A stretch of 64,000 nt of DNA from Heliopora coerulea (Eukaryota; Cnidaria; Anthozoa; Scleralcyonacea; Helioporidae): positions 2,232,001 through 2,296,000 of the forward strand of contig JASJOG010000008.1 in NCBI GenBank assembly GCA_030142905.1, written 5' to 3'. The notes under the pieces are model-generated. The model saw only the letters and a list, made by a program, of their open reading frames with translations. It was not told where the DNA came from and ran no database searches. The translations under genes and the position numbers were made by a program. Position 1 is the first letter of the stretch. Each line of letters opens with the position of its first letter. Shown here piece after piece: positions 44,425 through 56,100 of this stretch.

Positions 44425-47400
44425 CGATCCAGTATTTTAGGCAAAAATCTAGCCGAAAGTTGGGAAAATTCAGCCGTAATCTTTCTCCGATTTCTAAATA
44501 CTGATTAATTATGTATTTCCTTTATTTTTGCTTTATGAATTATTAATGAGTTTGAGAAAACTGGATTCCAACCCAGTTGCTGAGTTACATTTTCTTATTT
44601 TAATTTGTCGAACGGATTAATCAATCTTATGTGATTCAGACAAAATGTAGTCGAGATTTCTGGAATATTCTTCCGTAAATGCCGCAGCTCTTCGTTGCTA
44701 ATCTAGAAATGAATTGCATACATGAACAGGATTGATTGAGCCAATGAATCAGAATATATATATACAGGAGTGAATCTTGAAGCGGCATAATGGTCTGTCA
44801 AATGTCTAACTCTGTCCAGAAGGTGGTGACCGCTCCGTGTTTTATTTTGGCTAACGTCAGACAATATTACTATCATCGGGAAAAAGTTCATACTTTAATT
44901 GGCAAGTTTTTTTTGATTTGATAAAACACTACTCAATCTAAAACTTCTTCCTTAAAAAGACCCCAGAAACCCACAAGAGAAGAGACTCTAATCTAGGAAT
45001 AATACTTTTCAGAAATATCCTTTAACTTTTTTTCCCAGTCAATATTTTCTGGCCGTTTTTTTCGTAGCAACAAAGCCGGTATAGATTTTTATACACCATG
45101 CACACCGTACGTTTTGCAAAGTTGTTTGGAAAGTAATTCGGAAAGGATCTGGAATACTTTGAATCTGGAGACATTAAAGTTTAATAAAATATCTTCTATT
45201 TCTTTTGGGAATGTTGATGGATTTGGATACTTGAATGATTCGTATGAAAACAAGGTGTAGTATTTAATTAGCTGCTAAACATTTGTTTTAGAGTTTTTGA
45301 GTATAAGGCGACACGTTGCTACAATTCATACGATGCAGGACATATGTTAACTATTTCGAGACCCTTTGTATTTTACTCTGGCAAATCCCAAACAATTTTA
45401 CGTGTCAAGGACGTATTGTCAAGATAGAGTTGATACAGAAGGTAGTATTTCAGAATCATCATCAGAGTAATATGAGCATTTCATAATTTTTAATATTTTA
45501 TCATGAATTATTCAATTCAGGTGGTAGTAGATTTGGTAATAATGAACATCTGTTTTGAATTCTTAAAAGTCGTTTGTTTTATACTTTTTTAAAAAAACAT
45601 ACATATTTAAACGCGAGGCATAATTTGTGTAGGTTATTATATATGATATATATCTTTGCAATCAGTACCATCTGTACCAACTGTTGCGCAACGTTTAAAG
45701 GGAAATTAGCTGCCGCTTTCAATCATATAACGTATTCTAACAAAACAAATCGTGTGAATAAATTGTTTGCCCATTGTCTTCACATTTTATATTATATTCG
45801 TTGTCCAACTATTCATAAACATGTGGTGCACTAATCGTATTCCGATGGTCTACCCTAGTTACCATTCGCTCCGGTCAGCAGGAATCTAACAAACTTGGAT
45901 ACCGACTACACCCCAACTCAATCGCTGTACCGATTAGTAAGCGTCGGATAAATATGGGTAATGATACAAGCAATCCGGTTTACAATTCACAACAATCTCT
46001 GGGCTTCTGATGCATATGTTTACCTTTGGTAACCCAGTTTACGTTCAGTACTGATCATTAAGCATTTAATGGATATGCATACGGATGGCTATCTTGGAAA
46101 TATACGAGAGTCCAGGAATGTTTGGTTCACTGTAGTCATACGCTGAGCAAGTGTAGCTTCAACGTCCATGACTGCATCCCTCGTACTCACCGGATATAAA
46201 AGTTATACAGAGGGTTGGCCTGGGCCGCCTTTCCCTTACAAGAAGATTGCCTCCCTTATAAATGATTATGTTGTCAAGAGACGTCATTGTTACAGTTGAT
46301 GTTCATTTTCGAGATGCACATTTCCTTAAAATTTTCCTACAGAACTATGCCATTATTAGATAAACTGGAATTCCCCAACAGACGAGTGTGAAGATGGTCA
46401 ATTGAATCTTGTAACCGCGAAGCAATTTTTCCCTTTCGTAAATGGTCGATGCCATTTATAACGGTCAACGCCATCTTAATGTTCTCGCCACGCCCAAGTG
46501 TACCCTTCGTACCCTAACTCTATTAAGTCGCATCATCCAGAAACACGCTCAAATTCTTTTATCTGTTTTCCTTCCTAAACTTTAACTTCACAGACGAATT
46601 ATCCGGCTCAGCTAACCCTAACTAAAGCCCTAACTCAGTGGTCCCGAAACTTGACCCACTACTTGCTTTATAACTTTAGTTTTAACATTTTTACAACACG
46701 AAAGCTCGAACAAAAACACAGCATCGTGGAAATCACTTTGAATACAAATAAATTAAAATAAAAAGCTCCACTTTGCCACGAATTGAAACGCTTTCGCAAC
46801 CGATCGGTATTGGTTGCACTAACCAGTACATTAAGCCTGCACGCTCAATCTACACATCTTAAAAATTGAATTAATTGCAACATCTCATCAATCATTGATT
46901 ATTCTCAGGGTATACTATGGGATAGCGAGAATATTATGATGACATCGACCGTTATAGAAGACATTGACCGTTCACTAAAGAGAAAATAGCAACCGGGAAA
47001 GCTATTAATTAAATTTTATTTCTATCCATTTATCAGAAACTTGAAGATAGGGGGGGAGGGGTTGTTGAATGTAATTTAGCATTAACAATACTGAATAATT
47101 AAGATATTTAAGAACAATCAAAGAACTGATACTCTATCTATTAATAGGTCATTGTTTGTCAATAGTGCTTTGTGGTTGAAAGGTTTGTTGTTTGTAATTA
47201 GATATGGGTGCGACAAGCTGTAGTGTTAAGTGTTAAGAAAGTTTGTCATACGATCACATCGAGATAGTCATTCGAAGTGTAAAGACAGCACGAGGAGAAC
47301 TCGTTCGTTAAATAATTTTAAAAGGAAAAATACAGTCCCACTGAATGTGATCGCTCTTCACCACATCTGAACCAGAGTGGAAAGAGGTTCCACAACAAGG

Positions 47401-47800
47401 GTGTTAAAAAATTAAGTCAAGTACCCACTATGATATCGATGATCCGTGGTTTCTTTTAAATCCTAAACATTAAATGGACCTCGTACTCGGGGTACGAGGT
47501 TGACTATTGTCATTTCAAGGGCACCTCGGTAGAGTTTGCTTGTCGACTCTAAAACGTGCGCTTTCTTTTTCTTCTTTTAAATTAATTAAAACGGGTGGGT
47601 ACTTGAGATAAAAACCCAGCTGAGCAAGCGCCCAGTCATCAAAACTATTAGGCTAAAAATGACAGAAAAGACACCCGTGAAAGAACGATCATGAAATGGT
47701 GACTTTCGAGACATCTTACTAAAGGCTGATCATGGTTATTTTGGACTGAAAACAAACGTTCTGATGAACAGAACCGATCAGGCCGCAGCAAAGCACACTA
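44425..47800. other. Gene-poor stretch
   Basis: No convincing exon, RNA gene or complete element seen. It contains a fragment of the 4.8-kb MITE family near 45150 and short ORFs without domains. Confidence 0.4.
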
Positions 47801-47817
47801 TAATGCAGCAAACACGA

Positions 47818-48050
47818 CCCACCACAACACAACACAACACAACACCACACAACGCAACACACCACAACACAACACCACACCACACCACACCACACCACAC
47901 CACAACCCAACACAACCTAACACAACGCAACATAACACAACACAGGAAACACGACTCACCACACACCACAACACCGCACCACAACACAACACAACCTAAC
48001 GTAACCTAACTTAACTTAACCAAATCTAACCTAACATAACATAACATAAT
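47818..48050 (+). repeat. AACAC/CCACA then TAACC/AACAT microsatellite
   Basis: Degenerate 5-bp units AACAC and CCACA grade into CTAAC and then AACAT, which abuts the 3' end of the Penelope-like element. Cys/Val ORFs here are artefacts. Confidence 0.9.
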
Positions 48051-49926
48051 GATTGGAGACGTTCTCTGACCAAAATTATATTTTATTTCGACGAGCTTTC
48101 GGCCACTAGACTGTGGTCTTCGACAGGTACACGACTATAGAAAATTACAAGCTTATATATTATTCTAATGGGATGACATCACCGATGAAGAACTTAAGTT
48201 ATTTACATGAAACAGATTAGATAGTAATTAGCGGCGGCAGTGTTTCTTTGTTAGCTGAGTGTATTGTTTAGGTAATAGCATTGCATTGTTGTCAGCGTCT
48301 TTTGTTGTTTCCGTCTGCCATGATTCCAATGTTTTCCTTATTCTGAAATTTCCTCTGTCAATAATTTCTCCCTTTTCAAAGTCAATTTTATATCCATTTT
48401 TCCAGGCATGAGAAGCTATGTTTGAACCTTTCGCATAATTTTTAACATTTCTCAAGTGTTCTTTTTTCCTTGTTTCAAACGTTCTTTCCTTTTCTCCAAT
48501 ATATGACCAGATACAATCTGCGCAAGGAATCTTGTGAATTACGTTCGTCTGTTTGTTAAGTTCGGGTCTATGTTTTGGTGAGGGAAAGTGTTGTTGCAAT
48601 GTCCGTAATGGTTTCGTTGCTACTTCTATGTCATGTTGACTGAGAGTTCTGGTTAGCTGCTCAGTTACTCCCTTGATATATGGTAAGGTTACGTATCTTC
48701 TGTGGGTTGTAGGGTCGACCACCTTAAAAAACATACCTACCAATTCTTCAGGTGTAGGAGTTGAGTGCGTTGACTTGGTATCTGTTATGATGTTGTTGAT
48801 GGTTCGTAAAGGGTACCTGTTTGCGCGTAAGGCGTTTTTGACATGCTGTAGCTCTTTAGTTTTTCCTTCTTGGGTATTCGGTAGTGTAAGGGCTCGGTGG
48901 ATCAATGTTTTAGCTGTGCTGACTTTATGTTTCTGCTCGTGGTGGGAATTGTAGTCTAGATATCTGTCTGTATGAGTTGGCTTTCTGTAGACATCAACGT
49001 TGAGTTTTCCATGTTGTCATGTGATGATGGTGTCAAGGAATGCTAGTTCGTCGTTGTTTTCATGTTCTATGGTGAATTGTATGTTTGGGTCCATTGAGTT
49101 CAGTGTGTCGTGGAATGTTTGAACGGCGTTCTTCTTGATGATAGAAAAACTATCATCTACGAAGCGTTTCCATGTCTTGAGCGGTACAGGAGTTGTCTTG
49201 ATGGCCATTTCCTCAATTCTTTCCATGTAGAGATTTGCAACAACCGGGCTAACAGGGTTCCCCATGGCGTATCCATGTGTTTGTTTGTATGTTTGTCCTT
49301 GGAAGATGAAGTAGTTGTTGAAGAGAACGTTTCTTAGTGGTGAAATTATGTCATCAATGTTCATGTTCGCTCTATGGCTGATGGTGCTGTCATTTTGGAG
49401 TTTCTCTCTAATGTAATCACATGCCTTCTTCACTGGTATCGCGGTGAATAAAGAGATCACGTTGAACGACAACATTACTTCATCATCTGTGATATCAATG
49501 TCTGATATTTCGTTAGCGGACTGTTTTGAATTTTCAACGGCAAAACCATTTTTATTTTGAAGCGGAGATAGTATATCTGTAAGGTACTTTGATGTATTAT
49601 ATAGTGCCGAGTCAATACTTGTAATGATGGGTCTTAATGGATTCCCTGGCTTTTGTTGCTTCACCGATCCTCTTATTGTAGGTGGTAAACTGTCTGTGGA
49701 GTGTAGTTTTTTGTAAGTCCTTTCATCTAATTTTCCTTGGGTTTTTAGAGTAAGAAGTTCTGTGTTTAGTCCCCGTTCTATCTTTTTAAATGGTTGCTTT
49801 TTTTCCTTTTGATACGTTTTTCGTCACTCAGTAAGTAGTTCATCTTTTCATCATATTCTTTTCTATCCATCACTACGAAACAATTACCTTTATCAGCTTT
49901 CATGATAACTCTAGTCTTGTCATTCT
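48051..49926 (-). mobile_element. Penelope-like retroelement (PLE 1), 5'-truncated
   Basis: On the minus strand the element enters from an AACAT microsatellite at 49927, codes RT then a GIY-YIG endonuclease, and ends with a 3' noncoding region of about 175 bp that runs into AACAT repeats. The noncoding part has GACCACAGTCTAGTGGCC with a nearby CGAAA, a hairpin like those of PLE ribozymes. Confidence 0.85.
48228..49926 (-). pseudogene. PLE 1 RT and GIY-YIG protein, one frameshift and one stop
   Basis: The first part (MKADKGNCFVVMDRKEYDEK) shows the PLE 'KADKG' motif. A frameshift in a poly-A run near 49795-49810 leads into PFKKIERGLN and KPGNPLRPI. RT signatures FNVISLFTAIP, GYAMGNPVSPVVANLYME and KRFVDDSF follow (Asp pair at the active site). 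TGA at about 49017 sits where CGA is likely (CpG transition). The frame then continues through DVYRKPTHTDRYLDY to a GIY-YIG domain (CADCIWSYIGEKERTFETRK). The stop is near 48228. PLEs insert by target-primed reverse transcription using this nuclease. The low number of defects suggests a fairly young copy. Confidence 0.85.
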
Positions 49927-50052
49927 TAACATAACATAACATAACATAACATAACATAACATAACATAACATAACATAAAATGACATAGCATAGCATAGC
50001 ATAGCATAATAGAGCATGGCATAACATAGCGTAACATGACATGACATAGATA
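49927..50052 (+). repeat. AACAT/AGCAT microsatellite
   Basis: Pure ATAAC units to about 49980, then AGCAT and mixed 5-bp units. It abuts the 5' end of PLE 1. ORFs reading MLCYVMLCY are artefacts. Confidence 0.95.
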
Positions 50053-50789
50053 ACTTTATTCACAAATAATTCAACCAAGGTACATTGTAATAAATAATGG
50101 ACACCTGGGTTATCCCTACTGACCATGGCGTGCATTTTGACGTTTCTACTTGCCGGGCCACTGCTCTACCAATTATTATACCAATTGTATCGTGTATACT
50201 AGTTTTATTCAATTAAAGTTAATAGTAAATTATTACTAACCTTGTTATCAAAAAGGTAGTGATTTCTTAAATGAAAATGCAATAAAAAACAGAAAACAAC
50301 GTTAAGTACTTTAACTTGCATTTTTTAGTTAAAATATGACCATAGTACTTACCCTTGGTTTGCATGTCAAAAGACCATGCATCCTTTAATTCTTAGCAAG
50401 GAGATTCGAGTATTTAATACTTTCAACAAAACCATTACAAATTCATTATTAATAAATTATTTGTATGTGTTATTTGCCTTATTTCAGATATTTGCATACT
50501 TTATATGCAAATATATGAAGCTAACTGTGATTTACCCATGCGTCAATTGTGTTAATTGTTATGCAAAACACAGTTTATTTGAGAACGGTCGTGAGAAAAA
50601 GATTGGTTAAGTAAGTAAAGTTACAGAAACCTTTTACGTATTCCGTTGAAAACACAAAGAAATACACAAGAAGGCAATGCATTTTGTGCAACCTTACGCC
50701 GAACATAAACGTTAGAATTCACAATATTCTCTGTTTAAACTAAGATTATACCAAGTTGTTAAATTATGTCTTTCGTCATTTGATTCCAG

Positions 50790-51153
50790 TCAGCAGGAGC
50801 AAACCCCCACTGGTTAAAGATTTTTCTGGACGCTAGAAGGGCAGGTTCGTGTTTAGTCTGTTTGATCCCTTGTGAAGAGGTAATTGAGCGTTGGTTAAAG
50901 GGTTTGTAAGTATTGAAGTATTTTGAAATGTATAAATGATTTAATCACGTTTAATACTTTATGATACGGTCGATATTGATAGAAATGTTTTGGACACTCA
51001 AACAAAGAACTTTAAGCAAACAATACATGCTATTGAACTGATTTCGATACGTAAAGACAACTCTTTCATGCTTATTTAACAGTTGCTATGCTGAAGATAC
51101 AACAGCGATCACAAACTTTAAGCCCATAATTGTAATTGTGGGAGCTGTATTAG
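50790..51153 (+). CDS. Two candidate small exons upstream of gene 3
   Basis: 50790-50879 lies between TTCCAG and GTAATT and is open as SAGANPHWLKIFLDARRAGS then CLVCLIPCEE. 51083-51153 lies between TTAACAG and GTAATA and is open as CYAEDTTAITNFKPIIVIVG then AVL. The second ends in phase 1, which would fit the phase-1 acceptor of gene 3's helix exon. The two do not join each other in phase. Both are short enough to arise by chance. Confidence 0.2.
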
Positions 51154-52200
51154 GTAATAAGGCCAAATATCCTTCGCTTCTGACATCGGTGAAACATTGA
51201 TGTAATTAAGCATGCAATAAATAAACATGAAGTACCTGCTTTTATTTCATAATCATTATGATTCCGAATAACTCGGTGTCCGTCAAAGCTTCTCATCTTC
51301 TGCGCTGGGAATTAGTGCTGTTAAAAAATTAGTTTAAATTATTTGATAAAATCTTTGTAGTGTATCAAAACTACTATATTACATTTATAAGAAATGATAG
51401 CAATGAAAATTTTGCTACATGCAACGTTAAAACCTGCATTTCATAATATCATTATCTTTAAAAAGCATATTATGATTACTATCGAGCTCTCTCGTAGCCT
51501 TGTTTTGACAATTGTATCAATAACGGCCAGAGCTCTTTTTTATAAATCACTCCAAGAAGTAGTAAAACTTGTCGTTTTGGAGGTTTACTCCAACTTCAGA
51601 TGGCGTGCTTGGACTGCTAACAGGTTAGTAATGCACGCGATCGTTTATTGTGTATTATAAGCATATATATAGATGACGTGTGTGTCCGTGATCGTTCACA
51701 ACGCTGTGATATAATAGTTAATGAAGTATCTGACTGAATCGTAAATATCAGAGAGACAAAATATTAACCAAACAATAAAATCTACTACATCGGGCTAATT
51801 CTTGTTTTACGTTAAAGTCCGGTTTCATCTGTTGGATGAATAAAGCTTCAGTTCATTTCCTTCTTTGACATCAATTAGTTTTTTCGATGATTTCGGTCGA
51901 TAGATTTAGAACTTCACCTGGGTCAATAAGTGTATAGTGTTAATTTAGCGAAAGGTATATTTCGGTATGATTTAGAAAACGGTTTCAATTTTTTTTTCAG
52001 TTTTAAATATGATTTGGTCTACCGTTCCATAATTACGTTTTGTGTTCTCAAACATCGTGACGGTTAAATGTTGATAGGTCATTGACCAAACGTCTTTTGT
52101 ATGTGGTTATGTAGAACAGTGAATTATTCATGAAAGGATCTTAGCTACTGTTGCTTCACTGAGGTAACCAACCGTCCACCTTGCAACAACCTTTTCGCAG

Positions 52201-52316
52201 AAGCTGGATCCATAGTGTATGCTGACCAATCGTCGACGATAACGAGTTGCGTGGCTTCATCGATCATCCGAACAGTCCGTTTCATTTACAACGAAGAACC
52301 AGGACCGTGTTTTAGG
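52201..52316 (+). CDS. Candidate exon upstream of gene 3
   Basis: TTTCGCAG acceptor, then 38 open codons including GSIVYADQSSTITSCVASSI and EEPGPCFR to AGG|GTAATG. It has two cysteines, as an ectodomain exon would. It ends in phase 0, which does not fit gene 3's helix exon (needs phase 1) without another exon between. Confidence 0.25.
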
Positions 52317-53160
52317 GTAATGCGTGGTCTGGCTAACTTCCCCGTCTCGTTCATGTTCCTCCACAGCATTAGTTATTTGATTATTTATTCAATTAACTGA
52401 AGATGGCACGAACTTGCTGAAATATGTCTAAGTTTGTCGTTTATAGCTATTTGCGTTTAAAAAGGTGGTTTTGAGTGAAATTTAAGGAAAACTTTCGTGC
52501 TTGTGTTTTCCAAGGGTTACGAGAGCAACCGAGAGCAATATGGGCTGTTTTGATCAACTCTTACTTAAAATAGTAGTAATAAAGTTTAATACGTTACATG
52601 TTAAAATTACACATAATGACCTTTCTTTGTGTGTACCCTTGATGCAATTGCAAAGTAATTAACTCATCGCCGGGCAGTTAACAATACAATGGTATTTTTA
52701 GCAGTTGATCACTCACAAGTATTTTTTTTTTTCACTCTTTTGTAATGTTGTTATCGTTGTCACAGTTAATACTGATATATTTTTAGTGTTATTCTGAATA
52801 CCCGCAGTAAATAACTTAGTTGTTCACCGTGACTCGTAGATTTTTTACCCGAACAGGCTTTGAAATACTCAATTTCCTTTGAAGTGCATCAATCGAATTA
52901 TCCTAGAGATAATAATCATATACTATTGGGATTGGACATGATAACTCCTGCAATATTTTAAAAATAAACCATGAATGTTTCTTCATATCAAAGGATCTTG
53001 AAAAAGTTCCGTTAGAAACATACATTTAAATGTCAAAAAAGATATTCTAATTTTTATCAAATTAGACTTCGTTACGTAATATACTCTTTCTTTCCTAGAA
53101 ACCTGAAGTTTAATCACATTTCTTTTTATAGCACCTTGTAGGTGGCTGGACGATAACGTG

Positions 53161-56100
53161 ATGTATACGTGGACATTATTGGTGATTACAGTTGGTGTAG
53201 TGGTACCTCTGTTTCAAATCTTACTATTCATTGGTCTATTCATAAAAGTCAGGAATAGAAAAGATAATGGGTGCGTAGATGGCTGGTCTTTAATTTAATT
53301 GTTAAAAGTCATTGTCTCTAGATTATAGGAAATTTTAAACACCAAGTATTTAAAGGAATATCTTGCTAAATATTAGCAGTTTACTATTTACTTTGGCAAC
53401 ATATATAATAGATTATTATGTTTCAGAAAAATGTATTTGCAAATTAGACTTGTTATTGTAATCAGGAAGTCCATTTTTAATGATAGCAACAGTTAAAATT
53501 GAATAATACCTCGTGGTTCATGAAAATGTTGAATAAAAAAGTGTGTAAAAAACCAAGCAAGGGGTTCCACGTCTTAAACATTTTGATTACTGAAAATGCA
53601 TTTATTCAAAATCCGTCTATCGATAAGAACTTTTTCAGTAATTGACAGTACATGAGTTATAGTGTTGAAAACTTATGGATCTGCATGGCCGCTTCTGATG
53701 TTACCGCCGCAGTGCAAATGGTTCAAAACTTGGCGGAAGTAGCCTTTCTATGAAAAATTACCTAGATGAAAGTGGCTGTGTGTTTTGGTCACATTCCTAC
53801 CGTGAAATTTAGAGAATTTTATAAAAGCTTTTGTTAAAAATTGTTCAAGAACTTAGGAAATTGCGTGTCGACGCCATTTGTCAAATTTTGGAAGACTTCT
53901 ACCAGGAAAGCGTCTCGTAAGATAGGTTCTCTAGTTATAGCTCGTCAGAAAAGCCATTTTCACGACAAAATTTTAAATACTTGATCTTATTCCTTGAAGT
54001 TTCTGACCAGGATGCATAATTGTATCTCTGAGGTGATCTAGGAGCTAGATTGTTTAGGGTGAAAATTTTAAAGCGCGGAACACTGAGAGAGTAAAGGAAG
54101 GAGACAATCCTTCTATAGGTGAGGTCCACAGTATCTCCTGAAAAAATTTTCAAGATAATCACCTTAAAAAAAGAAATTTTGAGGCTTGTTTCCCCTGTAT
54201 TTATGGGAAAGAGAAAAAATGGAAAATCTGTCAGAGCGTGACTCTTCCTCCGGCCTCATTTAAGTCCGCTTCTGATCTGGAGGAAAATCCAGGGACACAA
54301 CTGTTGAGTCTGTTTGGAAGGGGAATTCTGAGGCGTGTAGCACTGAAACGTAGAATAAATTTGAGTTATTTCGTTTCAATTTGTTGATGACATCCCAGCA
54401 CAAGCCTTCGATTTTCTAAGTCACGAGAATCCAGTATCGGCTTCGTTTAATTTTCCACGATACAACAGCTGTATAGTTTAGAAGTTTAATTACAAATACC
54501 AAAACAGGTAATTCAACTAGCTTGGGCAACATTTCTGGGTTAGAATGCAGTTTAGCGGAGGCACCTGGATGTTGACCAGTATATTGGTGGTTCAATAGTC
54601 AAGTAAAGTGAGTTTTGGCGAGAAAATTTTAAGAGACACAACCCAAGGGAAAATGGGTTTATTAAAAATGTTATATTGACTTGTATTTTGTTAGGGTTAG
54701 GGTTAGGGTTAGGATTAGGGTTAGTATTAGATGCAAAATAGTACAGTAAAGTTTCTTTATTTTTTTGTGAATTGAGCGATATCTTCCTTCACTAAGGCCA
54801 ATTCACGTTCGAATGTGGTCACGGCTGTATTTTGATTTCCCGCGGAAAGTTCATATTTGTTGTTGAGCCGACTGCAAAGGTCAGCGGCCAGGTGCGTCCT
54901 CTAAACTGCACTTGACCCCATTTCTGTAAAATTACTTAAGGGAGGTGGAATATCCATTATTCCATGAAAATTCTTTTAATGATTATTTGGACTTTTGCTG
55001 CAGAGAGATTGTAAATAAACTAGATTGTGTGCTGCCGCCAAAAATGTGGAAAGCAATTGAATCCTGGCACTTCTCTCAGTTTGGGGGGTAAAATTCCTAG
55101 TCCATTACCCCCATACTGCTAATGTTTTTTCCCTAAACTCGGCCAAATGGGCGTCACACAATCGCTTACTCGCTGTTGATAGAAATCAATGGCCATCAGA
55201 GCAGGGAATGCACGTGTCTTGATCATCAAAAGTGATTGTAATAACCAAATCTGGTCGATTATTAGTGATATGAAATCAATATGGTCGCGAGCGAGGATCC
55301 AGGCGGGAATCTCAATTTCAGAACAAATATTAATGCCCAGCAAAGTATACGCAATAAGGCCATGATTTGTAAAAGAAATAAGTTTATTAACAGCACTAAC
55401 GTTTCGTTGCGTCTCGCAACATCATCAGAGTATGAATAAATTAAACGGGTATTGTATTTACAAAGTTAGAGGTATAAAGTAGGTGATATATTACAAGAAG
55501 TATGACAAAACCTTCACATCCAAACCAGTCCTTCACACAGTCCCCAAAAAGGTCTTATACTTTTCTCTTCCCTTCACTGGTTGTCACTCTCTTCAAATCC
55601 GCACTCAAATTTTAAAACTGTGCTCCTCAGCTTACCTTCACATCAGTATTCGTTTTGTTTTTCAACCAGGCAAGCGACTTGCTCATCTTAAAGCTCTGAG
55701 GTCTCGTATTGTTTATTCTTACACGTATCAATGCTGCTCCGCATTGTATGTGGACCAAACGGCTCGCCACTTACATACACGAGCCTCTGATCATCTAGGA
55801 GTCTCTGCCCTAACAGGTAAAAAGCTTCTTAACCCATCACCTTCCAGCGTTTTAACTCATCTCACTGAGACTGGCCACACTGCATCACTCAACGACTTCA
55901 AAATCCTATCCTCCTGTTCTTCTGCCTCTGAACTTTTGGTAAGAGAAAGTCTTATTATTTCTAAACTTAAACCTTCCTTGAATGCCAATCTAAGCTCTGT
56001 TCCTCTCTCTCTCTTTTAACAGCTCTATCCATTTCCGTTTCCCATACTTCTTGTAATATAACACCTACTTTATACCTCTAACCTTGTAAATACAATACCC

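Noticed and set aside
47719..48009. Cys/Val and Thr/His-rich ORFs
   Set aside because: They read through AACAC microsatellite in several frames.
49926..50135. ORF reading MLCYVMLCY repeats
   Set aside because: A translation of the AACAT microsatellite next to PLE 1.
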